Position numbers and translations under genes: made by a program. From JANQKX01 sp039028695 (lineage in GTDB: Bacteria; Pseudomonadota; Alphaproteobacteria; Kiloniellales; Kiloniellaceae), in NCBI GenBank assembly GCA_039028695.1, contig JBCCHN010000055.1:1-30004 (forward strand): a stretch of DNA of 30,004 nt, read 5' to 3'. Below, in pieces: positions 22,873 through 30,004 of this stretch (position 1 is the first letter of the stretch; each line of letters begins with the position of its first letter). The notes below the pieces were generated by a model. It was not told where the DNA came from. It did not search any database and saw only the letters and a program-made list of their open reading frames with translations.

Positions 22873-23123
22873 TTCCCCCGCATTAGGTAGCTCACCAGGT
22901 AATCGAACAGCCAAAACTTCACTTAATATAGGCATTTGCATTTTGGAGAAGATAGGCTCGATTTCTGGGACTGAGGCTGGGCCCGCAGTTCATTCAGAAC
23001 CGGACATTTGTCTGCAACCTCGAAAATGCCGGCTTTTGACCCAAAGCGGAACTGCTGCGCGAATACCTCAATGTCGGCTATGAGGACAAAGTGACCAAGT
23101 TCATGCACCTGCCCAATGTCTGC
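22873..23123. other. Gene-free stretch with degenerate intergenic repeats
   Basis: Between repeat copy 1 and the TetR gene. It contains ACCGGACATTTGTCTGC and GACCCAAAGCGGAA fragments that look like the degenerate TGTCYGCTT/AAGCGGACA intergenic repeats also seen near 11.63 kb. No terminator with a T-run was found for the ATPase gene. Confidence 0.4.
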
Positions 23124-23138
23124 TCACTTCGGAGGTGA
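23043..23138 (+). pseudogene. Possible short gene remnant
   Basis: The frame from 23043 to the TGA at 23136 reads KAELLREYLNVGYEDKVTKF followed by MHLPNV, a composition that looks like real protein. An in-frame TGA lies directly upstream and there is no start or ribosome site. It may be the 3' tail of a lost gene; no family is recognised and the reading may be chance. Confidence 0.2.
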
Positions 23139-23738
23139 GAACAGTAGCTTCAAGTAAGTTCTGAACAACATGATTTGCTCAGAGGCATTGTTATGTTCAC
23201 GCAATGCCCTTTGAAGAACCAGTCCGCCTTCTACTACCCCAGATACCATGTCGCCCAGGGCATCCATGTTAACGGGTTCTCTGGGTTCATATACTGCAGC
23301 AATTTCCTCAAACATACCTCTAAACCGTTTTCGCCAGGCAAGTATTGCTTTTCGGTTCAAATCGCGCACACCTTTGTCGAACAGCCGGTCCTGATAAGCT
23401 GTCGACGCAATCACACAGCCAGGATGTCCGGTCGGCATTTCTTCCAGCATTTCAGCGAGAAGCTTCAAGCCAATCAACATACAATGTAGTGGGTCGTCAT
23501 TCAGTTCGCGCGCACGCGCAAACAGATCGTCATACAATGCGTTCTCGACTTCGATGTATCGCTCCAGCATGGCCCGGGCGAGCGCGTTCTTGTCTTTGAA
23601 GTGGTAGAAAAATCCTCCGCGAGAAATTTCTGCTCCCGCTACGATCTCTTCGATCGATGTCGCCTCAAAGCCCTTCTCCAATACGGCAGCTTCAGCGATA
23701 TCGAGTATGCGTGTCCTCGTATCCGCTTTCTGATCCAT
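23124..23738 (-). CDS. TetR-family transcriptional regulator
   Basis: 204 aa from the ATG at 23738, seven bases behind AAGGAG; the ATG directly before it (23741) is an alternative, and the longer open frame upstream crosses into the divergent promoter. TetR HTH at about 8-55: TRTRILDIAEAAVLEKGFEATSIEEIVAGAEISRGGFFYHFKDKNAL. The ligand-binding part starts near residue 60 and has a GHPGCVIAS segment. It is divergent from the homocysteine S-methyltransferase-family gene and most likely represses it and itself; a dyad lies at 23876-23894 in the shared promoter. Confidence 0.93.
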   Translation of the reverse strand: MDQKADTRTRILDIAEAAVLEKGFEATSIEEIVAGAEISRGGFFYHFKDKNALARAMLERYIEVENALYDDLFARARELNDDPLHCMLIGLKLLAEMLEEMPTGHPGCVIASTAYQDRLFDKGVRDLNRKAILAWRKRFRGMFEEIAAVYEPREPVNMDALGDMVSGVVEGGLVLQRALREHNNASEQIMLFRTYLKLLFSPPK

Positions 23739-23875
23739 CATCAGTCTCCTTACTGTACTGCGAGTCCAGTTGCTGCCGGTTTGCGGTAATGTCGCAAGAG
23801 GGGAAGTCATCTTAGGTGCTGAAAATACAATGAAAAATGATTTTGAACAACCTGACCACGCGGCGACTTTCGTTG

Positions 23876-23894
23876 ATTGGGTATTTAACCCAAT
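23876..23894. promoter_or_regulatory. Dyad operator candidate for the TetR regulator
   Basis: ATTGGGT-ATTTA-ACCCAAT, a perfect 7-bp inverted repeat with a 5-nt spacer, 32 bp before the methyltransferase start. Size and place fit a TetR-family operator overlapping the promoter. Confidence 0.45.
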
Positions 23895-23926
23895 TTGATC
23901 GGCATCAACCAAAAAGGATACTTTCA

Positions 23927-24871
23927 ATGCGGATTCAACACCTAAAAAACACTCATCGTTTCTTTCTGACCGATGGCGGATTAGAAACGTATTTGATTTT
24001 CGACAAGGGATATGAACTCCCCTGTTTCTCAGCCGCAGTCTTGCTTGAAAGTGAACAAGGTCGTCAAGATCTCACGGAATACTTCGAGCGATTCATCGAG
24101 ATCGCCCGCCAATCCAATCGCGGTTTTGTTTTGGATGCACCGACCTGGCGCGCGGGCATGGCTTGGGCAGGCCCATTGGGTCAGACAATTTCACATGTCA
24201 TGGACACAAACGCAAATGCAGTCGAGTTTGTTTTGGGAATACGTGACCAGCATGAAAGCGACGAATTCCCAGTCTTGATAAATGGTCTGGTGGGGCCCGC
24301 TGGCGACGCTTATGCACCAGATAAACCGCTTGATACTAAAGATGCTCTGCTGATCCATTCCCCGCAGATCCACGCTTTGGGACGTGCGGGTGTCGATATG
24401 ATCAGCGCCATGACACTGACGCATTCAAGCGAAGCTATTGGAATTGCCCAAAGTGCCAAGGAAATTGATATCCCTGTTACCATAGCATTCACACTTGAAA
24501 CTGACGGATGCTTGCCGTCAGGACAATCGCTCGGTGAGGCAATAACTGAAGTGGATGCAGCGACAGGTAGGGGGCCGATTTACTACATGATCAACTGCGC
24601 TCATCCTGATCATTTCCGTGGCGTGCTGGACACCAAAGAAGGCTGGATCTTGAGAATAGGCGGCATTCGTTCAAACGCTTCGCGCATGAGCCACGCAGAA
24701 CTGGACGAAGCTGATACATTGGATGATGGCAATCCGAAAGAACTGGGGCACCTAAACGCGGAGCTTCTGAGCCTGCTGCCCAATGTCCGGGTTATTGGCG
24801 GTTGCTGCGGAACTGATCACCGTCATGTCAGCTGTATTGCTGAGCACGAACATGCTCGTTCGGTTGCATAA
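23927..24871 (+). CDS. Homocysteine S-methyltransferase-family protein
   Basis: 314 aa from the ATG at 23927, nine bases after AAGGA; the frame extends further upstream but without a ribosome site and across the operator. FLTDGGLETYLIFDKG at the N-terminus and GRAGVDMISAMTLTHSSEA in the middle are typical of the family. The three zinc cysteines are C224 (INCAHP) and C293-C294 (GGCCGTD). Enzymes of the family move a methyl group from S-methylmethionine, betaine or a related donor to homocysteine, giving methionine; the donor cannot be told from sequence. It is followed after 85 bp by a GNAT gene and is probably controlled by the divergent TetR protein. Confidence 0.92.
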   Translation: MRIQHLKNTHRFFLTDGGLETYLIFDKGYELPCFSAAVLLESEQGRQDLTEYFERFIEIARQSNRGFVLDAPTWRAGMAWAGPLGQTISHVMDTNANAVEFVLGIRDQHESDEFPVLINGLVGPAGDAYAPDKPLDTKDALLIHSPQIHALGRAGVDMISAMTLTHSSEAIGIAQSAKEIDIPVTIAFTLETDGCLPSGQSLGEAITEVDAATGRGPIYYMINCAHPDHFRGVLDTKEGWILRIGGIRSNASRMSHAELDEADTLDDGNPKELGHLNAELLSLLPNVRVIGGCCGTDHRHVSCIAEHEHARSVA

Positions 24872-24956
24872 TCCAATACACCCTTACATCTGCGATCAAG
24901 CAGCCATTGTACGATCACACGTCAATTTAGTTCCAAAAAATCACCGGAAGAAACAA

Positions 24957-25595
24957 ATGACAACGAACCCGAGCACAAAAATTCGCAAAGCCACGGCTGA
25001 GGATGTTGAGCAACTGGCAAAACTGATAGACATCGCTGGAGAAGGGATTCCCACTTGGCTATGGGCAAAGACCACCAATGGCACACAAACGCCATTGGAT
25101 GTGGGCAAAGAAAGGGCACGGCGAACCGCCGGCGGGTTTTCCTACACAAATGCCTTAGTTATCGAAAATAATGAACGGCCTGGCGGAATGGTGTTGAGCT
25201 ATGCCATCGATGAGGCACCCGATGATAATCCAGATGATTTACCTGGCCCAATCGCACCATTCGTCGAACTGGAAAAACGCTCCATCGGTACTTGGTACAT
25301 CAACGCATTAGCGGTTTTTGCCGAACATCGAGGACTTGGCCTTGGGACACAGCTGATGAAACGGGTTGAGCGCCTTGCGTTAGATTCTGGTTATGAAAAG
25401 ATGAGTATCCAGGTATATGCCCAAAACCATGGAGCCGTAAAACTCTATAAACGCCTGGGTTACACTCCATGCGCATCCTCGCCCGTACGCCAGCACCCAT
25501 GCCAGCCTTATTACACTGGAGATGTGCTGCTTCTCATTAAAGAACTTGACGCCTCTCATCGTTCCCGAAGGCTGCCGTTCCCACAGCCAATTTGA
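24957..25595 (+). CDS. GNAT-family N-acetyltransferase
   Basis: 212 aa from the ATG at 24957 (GGAAG upstream); a longer frame begins inside the methyltransferase gene and is rejected. IRKATAEDVEQLAKLID starts the GNAT fold. Motif A is WYINALAVFAEHRGLGLGTQLM with the RGLGLG acetyl-CoA loop (about 115-136), and motif B is NHGAVKLYKRLGY (about 158-170). It transfers an acetyl group to an amine; the substrate is unknown. It probably shares the transcript of the methyltransferase. The C-terminal HRSRRLPFPQPI tail extends past the fold. Confidence 0.92.
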   Translation: MTTNPSTKIRKATAEDVEQLAKLIDIAGEGIPTWLWAKTTNGTQTPLDVGKERARRTAGGFSYTNALVIENNERPGGMVLSYAIDEAPDDNPDDLPGPIAPFVELEKRSIGTWYINALAVFAEHRGLGLGTQLMKRVERLALDSGYEKMSIQVYAQNHGAVKLYKRLGYTPCASSPVRQHPCQPYYTGDVLLLIKELDASHRSRRLPFPQPI

Positions 25596-25720
25596 AATAG
25601 TAAAAAGGGCTCAAAGCCGACTCTCTTATTGGATCGGCCGGAGACTGCTAGTGGCTATTTTCTGCGTCAGCGGCGGATTGGATTTATGACCGCTTTAGTC
25701 ACACTTCGGAAGTTGGTCAA

Positions 25721-26644
25721 TTAATCCAATTTTTGCTCTTTCAATGATCTTTGGCTGCGAGCGCGAGCCGTATAGCGAGGTGCAAAAAAAGCCGTGAATG
25801 TTTTTACCTCAGGACGTCGATAGGCTTGCGGACTTATCAGCAGCATTGTCACATATGAGGCGCTTTCAGGCAGATCGAAGCAGCGTATCAACCCGTCCTT
25901 GTCATCACCTGTAGCAGTGGCTATTGGTCCGATGCCGATGCCTGATTGAATAGCCGCCAGAAGAGATGGCCAGTCGGAGCAAATCATCGTTCGTTGAGCG
26001 GGTTGTAGCCGTGTGTATAGCCAGTCAAATAGCTGGCGGGGCATGTTGTCTCCTTCAGGCACGATGAACCGGTGGTCGCTAATGTCTTGTTCAGAGGTTG
26101 GGATGCCATATTTTTCGTGGTAACTGTGTGACGCATAAAGCGCAAACTTACCCACACCGAGCTTCCGGCAAATTAATTTGTCTTCTTCAAATTTCTGGCT
26201 ATGGCGGATCGCCACGTCTGCTTCACCGGCCAAGAGATCAAGCGCTCTGTCTGAAGCGATAAACTCAAAGCGCACATTGGGGTTCTCTGAAACAAACTCG
26301 GTAATAATACTTTCGAAAGTCTCCGCGAAATTTAGCCCGGCAGCTGTAATTCGAATCGGAAGGTCACCAGACCATTGTTTGCGGGCCTGCCCTACAAACT
26401 CATTGGCGGACGATTCAGTTGCTTCTGCAAATTTAATGAGTGCTTGGGCTTCTGCGGTCGGCCGGAAACCGCGTGTGTCTTTCTCAAAAAGCGACAAGTG
26501 CAGGCTCTGCTCCAGCGCCTGAATCCGGCGCGCTACAGTCGGTTGAGCCATTCCCAGCTCCTTCGACGCACCGAGTGTTGAACCCTTCCGGATCACTGCC
26601 AGAAATATCCTGATGTCAGACCAATTGTGGAAATCGCTCTTCAT
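25721..26644 (-). CDS. LysR-family transcriptional regulator
   Basis: 307 aa. N-terminal winged HTH (WSDIRIFLAVIRKGSTLGAS, then GMAQPTVARRIQALEQSLHL) in residues 8-65 and a substrate-binding effector domain from about 92. Typical full length. It is divergent from the NAD(P)H oxidoreductase gene with 118 bp between the starts. That gap holds CCA-N6-TGG (26677 region), loosely of the LysR-box type. Control of the oxidoreductase is likely by position. The 125 bp between its stop and the GNAT stop holds no recognisable feature. Confidence 0.94.
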   Translation of the reverse strand: MKSDFHNWSDIRIFLAVIRKGSTLGASKELGMAQPTVARRIQALEQSLHLSLFEKDTRGFRPTAEAQALIKFAEATESSANEFVGQARKQWSGDLPIRITAAGLNFAETFESIITEFVSENPNVRFEFIASDRALDLLAGEADVAIRHSQKFEEDKLICRKLGVGKFALYASHSYHEKYGIPTSEQDISDHRFIVPEGDNMPRQLFDWLYTRLQPAQRTMICSDWPSLLAAIQSGIGIGPIATATGDDKDGLIRCFDLPESASYVTMLLISPQAYRRPEVKTFTAFFAPRYTARARSQRSLKEQKLD

Positions 26645-26762
26645 TTATGAAGAACAGCACAACACCGGGCCGGATACCAGAAAAATGGCTACCCAATTAC
26701 AGTACAGAGCAGGAGCGCATACACCTCAACAACGATACCCACGGACAGAGAGGAACACATAC

Positions 26763-27356
26763 ATGGATTCGCTTTTAGTATTTGCCCATCCCCGGCGAAA
26801 TTCACTGACCGGGCGAATCGTAGACATTTTCGAGAATGCATTGACTGCCAGTGGCCACAATGTCGAGATTGCAGACTTGTATAGCGAAGGCTTTGATCCG
26901 AGGCTCGGATCTGCTGATGAGCCAGACTGGGACGATTCGAAAAAAATCTACTCACCTGAGGTCCAAGCCGAGATGGCAAGGGTTGAACGCAATGAGGCGA
27001 CGGTTTTGGTGTTTCCCGTGTTTTGGTGGTCAATGCCAGCGTTGCTAAAAGGCTGGATCGATCGCGTTTGGAACAACGGCTGGGCCTATGGTGATGCGAA
27101 ATACCCCCATCGTCACGTGTGGATGATAGCAATAGCAGGCAACGAACATCCGAGTTACGTGAAGCGTGGCTACGATACGGCCATGAAAACCCAGCTCAAG
27201 GTAGGAATTCTTGACTATTGCGGAGTACAGGAGCCACGGCTTGAGATTCTTTGTGGTTCTATAGAGGGCCAGGAATATGTCGACCAAATCTTGCGTGATG
27301 CGACGCGTCTTGGCGGCGAGTACAAGGACACCATCACCAATGCGCGAGAAAAGTGA
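26763..27356 (+). CDS. Flavodoxin-fold NAD(P)H (quinone) oxidoreductase
   Basis: 197 aa from the ATG at 26763; the frame is open further upstream across the LysR promoter and that part is rejected. Residues 1-25 (MDSLLVFAHPRRNSLTGRI) form the phosphate-binding start of the flavodoxin_2 fold. VFPVFWWSMPALLKGWIDRVW (about 82-102) and GWAYG are the family's central signature. Relatives include MdaB, KefF/YwrO and NQO1-like enzymes, which reduce quinones or other electrophiles by two electrons using FAD or FMN. Cytosolic. The divergent LysR gene suggests induction by a toxic or redox-active compound. Confidence 0.92.
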   Translation: MDSLLVFAHPRRNSLTGRIVDIFENALTASGHNVEIADLYSEGFDPRLGSADEPDWDDSKKIYSPEVQAEMARVERNEATVLVFPVFWWSMPALLKGWIDRVWNNGWAYGDAKYPHRHVWMIAIAGNEHPSYVKRGYDTAMKTQLKVGILDYCGVQEPRLEILCGSIEGQEYVDQILRDATRLGGEYKDTITNAREK

Positions 27357-27859
27357 TGGGAATTAATTGGGTATACATTTTGAACCGTGGCTGCAGACCT
27401 GCCGGTGTTTGGCGATGTAAAACTCCCTCCAAAATTCCAATTTACTCTCTCAAGTGATCCGCATTGAAGGGACGAGGTAAGGCCGACTTGTGGCTAAAAC
27501 TCGCCGCGCCGTTAGAGCTGTTCCAATGTCCGCAACTGGATCTCAAAGCGGACGTTGAGATCGGGTAAAAGAACAAGGCGAGCATCAAAAATCGACGCTC
27601 CAGAAAATGTCGCGGGTCCTTCCTGGACCTCGTTTGCAATGCGGGGCGGCTCCGCGCTGTAGTTCGCTAGTGGATGGAAAGATATTGAGGGCTAACGACA
27701 GTAGTCAGTGAGATACTCAGATTTGCGCGATCGTCCTTTGCTTAGATCACCTGTCCCGGAACACCCGATTGAATTGATCGTTCATGGGTCTTGTGAGGTA
27801 GGAGATGAATAGATTTCCCCAAGCGGCGAATCGACACCACACCATTCCAGCTCAGCATG
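27357..27859. other. Gene-poor region holding repeat copy 2
   Basis: 503 bp between the oxidoreductase and the lipoprotein. It contains the second 206-bp repeat copy and, on the minus strand near 27745-27840, short frames such as GNLFISYLTRPMNDQFNRVF that look protein-like but have no start or partner. No terminator was recognised. Confidence 0.4.
27491..27696 (+). repeat. Dispersed 206-bp repeat, copy 2
   Basis: Same length and orientation as 22667-22872. It contains the local dyads GGTCC-TTCCT-GGACC and GCGG-GGCGGCT-CCGC. The first dyad is imperfect in copy 1, so the structure is not strictly kept. The part 27612-27666 is also related to 11515-11566. Confidence 0.85.
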
Positions 27860-28498
27860 TCAGGGCAGTCGCACCCCTGTTCCTTTTGAAAGGCTCCCCT
27901 TAAGCGTGGGATTGAGCCTTTCCAGTTCAGCCAAATCCGTACTCGTCACCCGCGCCACATCTGCCAAAGTACCGCCGCTTTTGATCGTGTAAAATTGAAA
28001 ATCGAGGGGTAAGCCCTCCGCCACTGGCCGATTGGGCTCATCGCGCAACCAGTACCAACCATCGATTACCCAACAAGCAGCATCTCCGACACGGACGGTT
28101 TCGCCACGAAAATTTAGCTCATCGAAAAAATAGCGGCAAACAAACTCCTCGTCGTTGTTCAGGCCCCGTGTCTCGGTGATAACGATGCTCCCTTCAAGGC
28201 CCGGTTCGGAGCCCGACCAAACATGAGGTGGATCGTGTTCAGCCCGCTCCAGGGCTGCTAAAACGGTCTGTCCATGGGTAGCTATATCTTGAGGGGCCAG
28301 ACGTTCATAGAGGGCGCGATCCGGTGGGAATGACTGTTGCACCGGGCTCGCCTCGGGTTCGCTTGTGCCTGCCCAATCTTCCAATGCTGACGGCACATCA
28401 CAGCCCGGTAACATGCTCAGCATAGCCATGCCGACCAACAGGCCAAAGCAACGGCGCCAGTAGATTCGACAAGTATCTGTGGCAAGAGAAAAACTCAT
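27860..28498 (-). CDS. Lipoprotein with 17-kDa-antigen-like and LysM-like domains
   Basis: 212 aa from the ATG at 28498; an upstream extension lacks a signal sequence and is rejected. The N-terminus is basic (RIYWRRC), then hydrophobic, then LSMLPGC with the lipobox cysteine C33. Residues about 85-155 contain SGSEPGLEGSIVITETRG, FVCRYFFDELNFRGETVRVGD and ACWVIDGWYWL. This matches the C-x-f ... g-x-a-C ... DGxW plan of 17-kDa surface antigens. The last 45 residues (YTIKSGGTLADVARVTSTDL ... LNPTLKGSLSKGTGVRLP) resemble a LysM unit that binds peptidoglycan. It is likely anchored in the outer membrane and tied to the wall. No ribosome site of note. Confidence 0.85.
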   Translation of the reverse strand: MSFSLATDTCRIYWRRCFGLLVGMAMLSMLPGCDVPSALEDWAGTSEPEASPVQQSFPPDRALYERLAPQDIATHGQTVLAALERAEHDPPHVWSGSEPGLEGSIVITETRGLNNDEEFVCRYFFDELNFRGETVRVGDAACWVIDGWYWLRDEPNRPVAEGLPLDFQFYTIKSGGTLADVARVTSTDLAELERLNPTLKGSLSKGTGVRLP

Positions 28499-28660
28499 TG
28501 CTGGCTTTACCCGATGACCATGCTCCAAAAGTCCGGTTTCGACTATACCTAAACGGATTTGCGGTGACCCTTGTTCAGTATGGACCACTTATCTGACCTT
28601 CGAAACTGGCTTGCCTGGGCACATCAGGAATGTTTCCAAAAGCGAGAAATTTAACAATAT

Positions 28661-28942
28661 CTACTGAGGCATTCCTGAAGCCCAATTAAAGGCATCCTGC
28701 CAGTCTTGCATGTCTTTTGCTATTTCCTCACGTTTCAATCTATCTCTTTGCCAGTCTTTGAGTTTATCTTCGTAGTCAGGGTCATTGGGATCACCATCAG
28801 GGGGCGGAGTAGCATCCACGATGCCGTCTTCAATAAGGTCGATAGGATCTTTACCGCCGCCGCCATCTCCGGCCATCGCCAATGTAGAAAATGAAATCAA
28901 TGCTGTCAGGAAGCCACCAATGACAAAATGAAGAAAATTCAT
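28661..28942 (-). CDS. Small secreted protein of unknown function (93 aa)
   Basis: ATG at 28942 with AGGAAT upstream. A signal peptide (MNFLHFVIGGFLTALISFSTLAMA) is cut near residue 24, followed by GDGGGGKDPIDLIEDG, an acidic proline-rich stretch (PPPDGDPNDPDYED) and a charged C-terminal helix (LKDWQRDRLKREEIAKDMQDW). No cysteines, so it is not a lipoprotein. The acidic DGDPNDPD part could bind calcium, but there is no clear EF-hand. Same strand as its neighbours, with gaps of more than 140 bp on both sides, so it is probably its own unit. Confidence 0.8.
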   Translation of the reverse strand: MNFLHFVIGGFLTALISFSTLAMAGDGGGGKDPIDLIEDGIVDATPPPDGDPNDPDYEDKLKDWQRDRLKREEIAKDMQDWQDAFNWASGMPQ

Positions 28943-29088
28943 GAATCTATTCCTAGAAATTAGATTTTAAATGGTATTTTAGCAAAAAGCGACCTTTTGT
29001 AATAGTCCCATTTGGGATGTCTTAATTTTGGTGCGATCGCCTCAGCTTTAACGGCCTAGGAGACCAACCACTAACATCAAATACAGCA

Positions 29089-30004
29089 TCAGTTGTTGCA
29101 GTGCCCATATTGCCATTCATGTCCTGCTTGTTTGCAAGCATCCGGTGAAAAAAATATGATGGGTGGGGAGTAGAGATCCTCTTCCGGCTTAGCAGAGAAT
29201 TGTTCTATAATGTTCCGCCAGAGCTCGCTGGCCTTTGCCCAGTCGGCTTCATAGTCTGCGATGTAGCCGGTGATATCTCCTTGAATGATCTCTCCTGTGT
29301 TGGCGGAGAATTGAAACCCCTGGCGGCCTGCGAAATTTCCAGTCCACACCGGCCCAAAATTGTCATAGGTGACAATCCTTGCGCGTTTCAAAGGCCCAAG
29401 CGGACTGTCTTGGAAAGCTGCTTCTAGAAGGTCTGGCAAATCCAAGAAAGTTGCTGCAAGCGGGCTCTGCACTGCCCGTGAGCCGTCGGCAATTAAGGTG
29501 CTGGTTTGATATGGAGTGATCTGAAAAATTAAAACTTCATCACGTGATGGTGAATAGAATCTCAAAGCCAATTCATAAAACCCGTCTTGTACCTCTTCGA
29601 TTTCCATTACTGTTGGCACCGCATCAGGCTGCCACATTTGCGCAGTGCCTGCGTAAACGGCTTTCATGAGATCAGGCAGTTTTGCCGGTAGACTGCCAAA
29701 GTCCGTTTTTTGCAGAGCATAATTGGGTAAGCGCTCTGATCTTACCCAATCTTCCTTTAGCCCGAACGGTTGTATCACAAGCTGCATCTGGTCATCGCCA
29801 CTGAAATGGGCGTCGGTCTTGCGTGAGTATCGCTCTTGAAGTCCGCTGACAAAATCAATTGAGTCTCCCCGTACTGAATACTGACCCCGGTCATTGAACC
29901 CCCCAGACCCATGCTTGACGTAAGTTCCGTCCTCGTCAATTTGGAGAACTTCGAGGTATTTTTGCCCGACATCATCTTCGTAAAGGCGTTCCCATTGGCC
30001 GATC
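29089..30004 (-). CDS. Unknown protein, 5' end outside window
   Basis: The frame is open from the right edge to the stop at 29089 (305 visible codons). The ATG at 29787 is internal: the residues before it (GQWERLYEDDVGQKYLEVLQ, then DEDGTYVKHGSGG and GQYSVRGDSIDFVS) are clearly coding and give the G-x-W ... dGtY ... G-x-Y ... i-x-f pattern of small beta-barrel or lipocalin-like domains. The remaining 230 residues alternate beta-rich (FYELALRFYSPSRDEVLIFQ) and helical parts. The C-terminus has two Cys (SPDACKQAGHEWQYGHCNN) that could form a disulfide, suggesting an exported protein. No family recognised. Confidence 0.8.
   Translation of the reverse strand, partial: IGQWERLYEDDVGQKYLEVLQIDEDGTYVKHGSGGFNDRGQYSVRGDSIDFVSGLQERYSRKTDAHFSGDDQMQLVIQPFGLKEDWVRSERLPNYALQKTDFGSLPAKLPDLMKAVYAGTAQMWQPDAVPTVMEIEEVQDGFYELALRFYSPSRDEVLIFQITPYQTSTLIADGSRAVQSPLAATFLDLPDLLEAAFQDSPLGPLKRARIVTYDNFGPVWTGNFAGRQGFQFSANTGEIIQGDITGYIADYEADWAKASELWRNIIEQFSAKPEEDLYSPPIIFFSPDACKQAGHEWQYGHCNN

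Noticed and set aside
27442..27639. 65-aa minus-strand frame over repeat copy 2
   Set aside because: Not kept in copy 1 and no ribosome site; likely chance.
29775..29975. 66-aa minus-strand frame near the right edge
   Set aside because: It is out of frame with the partial gene that is open through the same DNA and has far better protein character.

Overview
The window reads as a piece of a bacterial chromosome, most likely an alphaproteobacterium. This rests on mid-range GC, degenerate intergenic repeats of the TGTCYGCTT...AAGCGGACA kind, and a ProU/OpuA-type transporter with a fused double permease. No rRNA or complete marker gene is present, so the taxonomy is an inference.

Region 1 (1-5043, minus strand) holds three genes read in the order 447 aa, 587 aa and a TPR protein that runs off the left edge. 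The two unrecognised proteins look like distant paralogues of each other. The TPR protein has tandem 47-residue repeats of the kind common in TPR-CHAT protease proteins; any CHAT domain would lie outside the window. This operon sits beside a tRNA integration site and is my main candidate for an undescribed conflict or defence system.

Region 2 (5187-about 11600) is an integrated, satellite-like element. It starts with a 45-bp 3' fragment of tRNA-Met(CAT) used as attachment site, followed by arm-type repeats, a tyrosine integrase, an unknown 421-aa gene, an AlpA/excisionase-like HTH gene, a small primase-associated protein and a Toprim-SF3 helicase primase. Non-coding structure is rich: a 13-bp inverted repeat covering the HTH gene's ribosome site and start, a nested hairpin before the primase pair, and TTAGGG/CCCTAA iterons in opposing orientation around an AT-rich segment after it, which look like a replication origin. 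The distal attachment site was not found.

Region 3 (11786-22635) is a catabolic locus. Minus strand: binding protein, fused double permease, glpA, glpB, an FGGY kinase and glpC, with the last five genes overlapping end to start. Plus strand, divergent: a GlpR/DeoR regulator and the transporter ATPase. The transporter is of the glycine betaine/proline type, while the enzymes are of the anaerobic glycerol-3-phosphate dehydrogenase type. The kinase lacks two glycerol-contacting residues of E. coli GlpK (R83 is G, Q246 is A), so the substrate may be a glycerol-like compound rather than glycerol.

Region 4 (22636-27859) holds a TetR regulator divergent from a homocysteine S-methyltransferase-family gene and a GNAT gene, then a LysR regulator divergent from a flavodoxin-fold NAD(P)H oxidoreductase. 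The block is flanked by two direct copies of a 206-bp repeat, about 75-80% identical by eye.

Region 5 (27860-30004, minus strand) holds envelope genes: a lipoprotein with a 17-kDa-antigen-like and a LysM-like domain, a small secreted protein, and a partial gene of unknown function running off the right edge.
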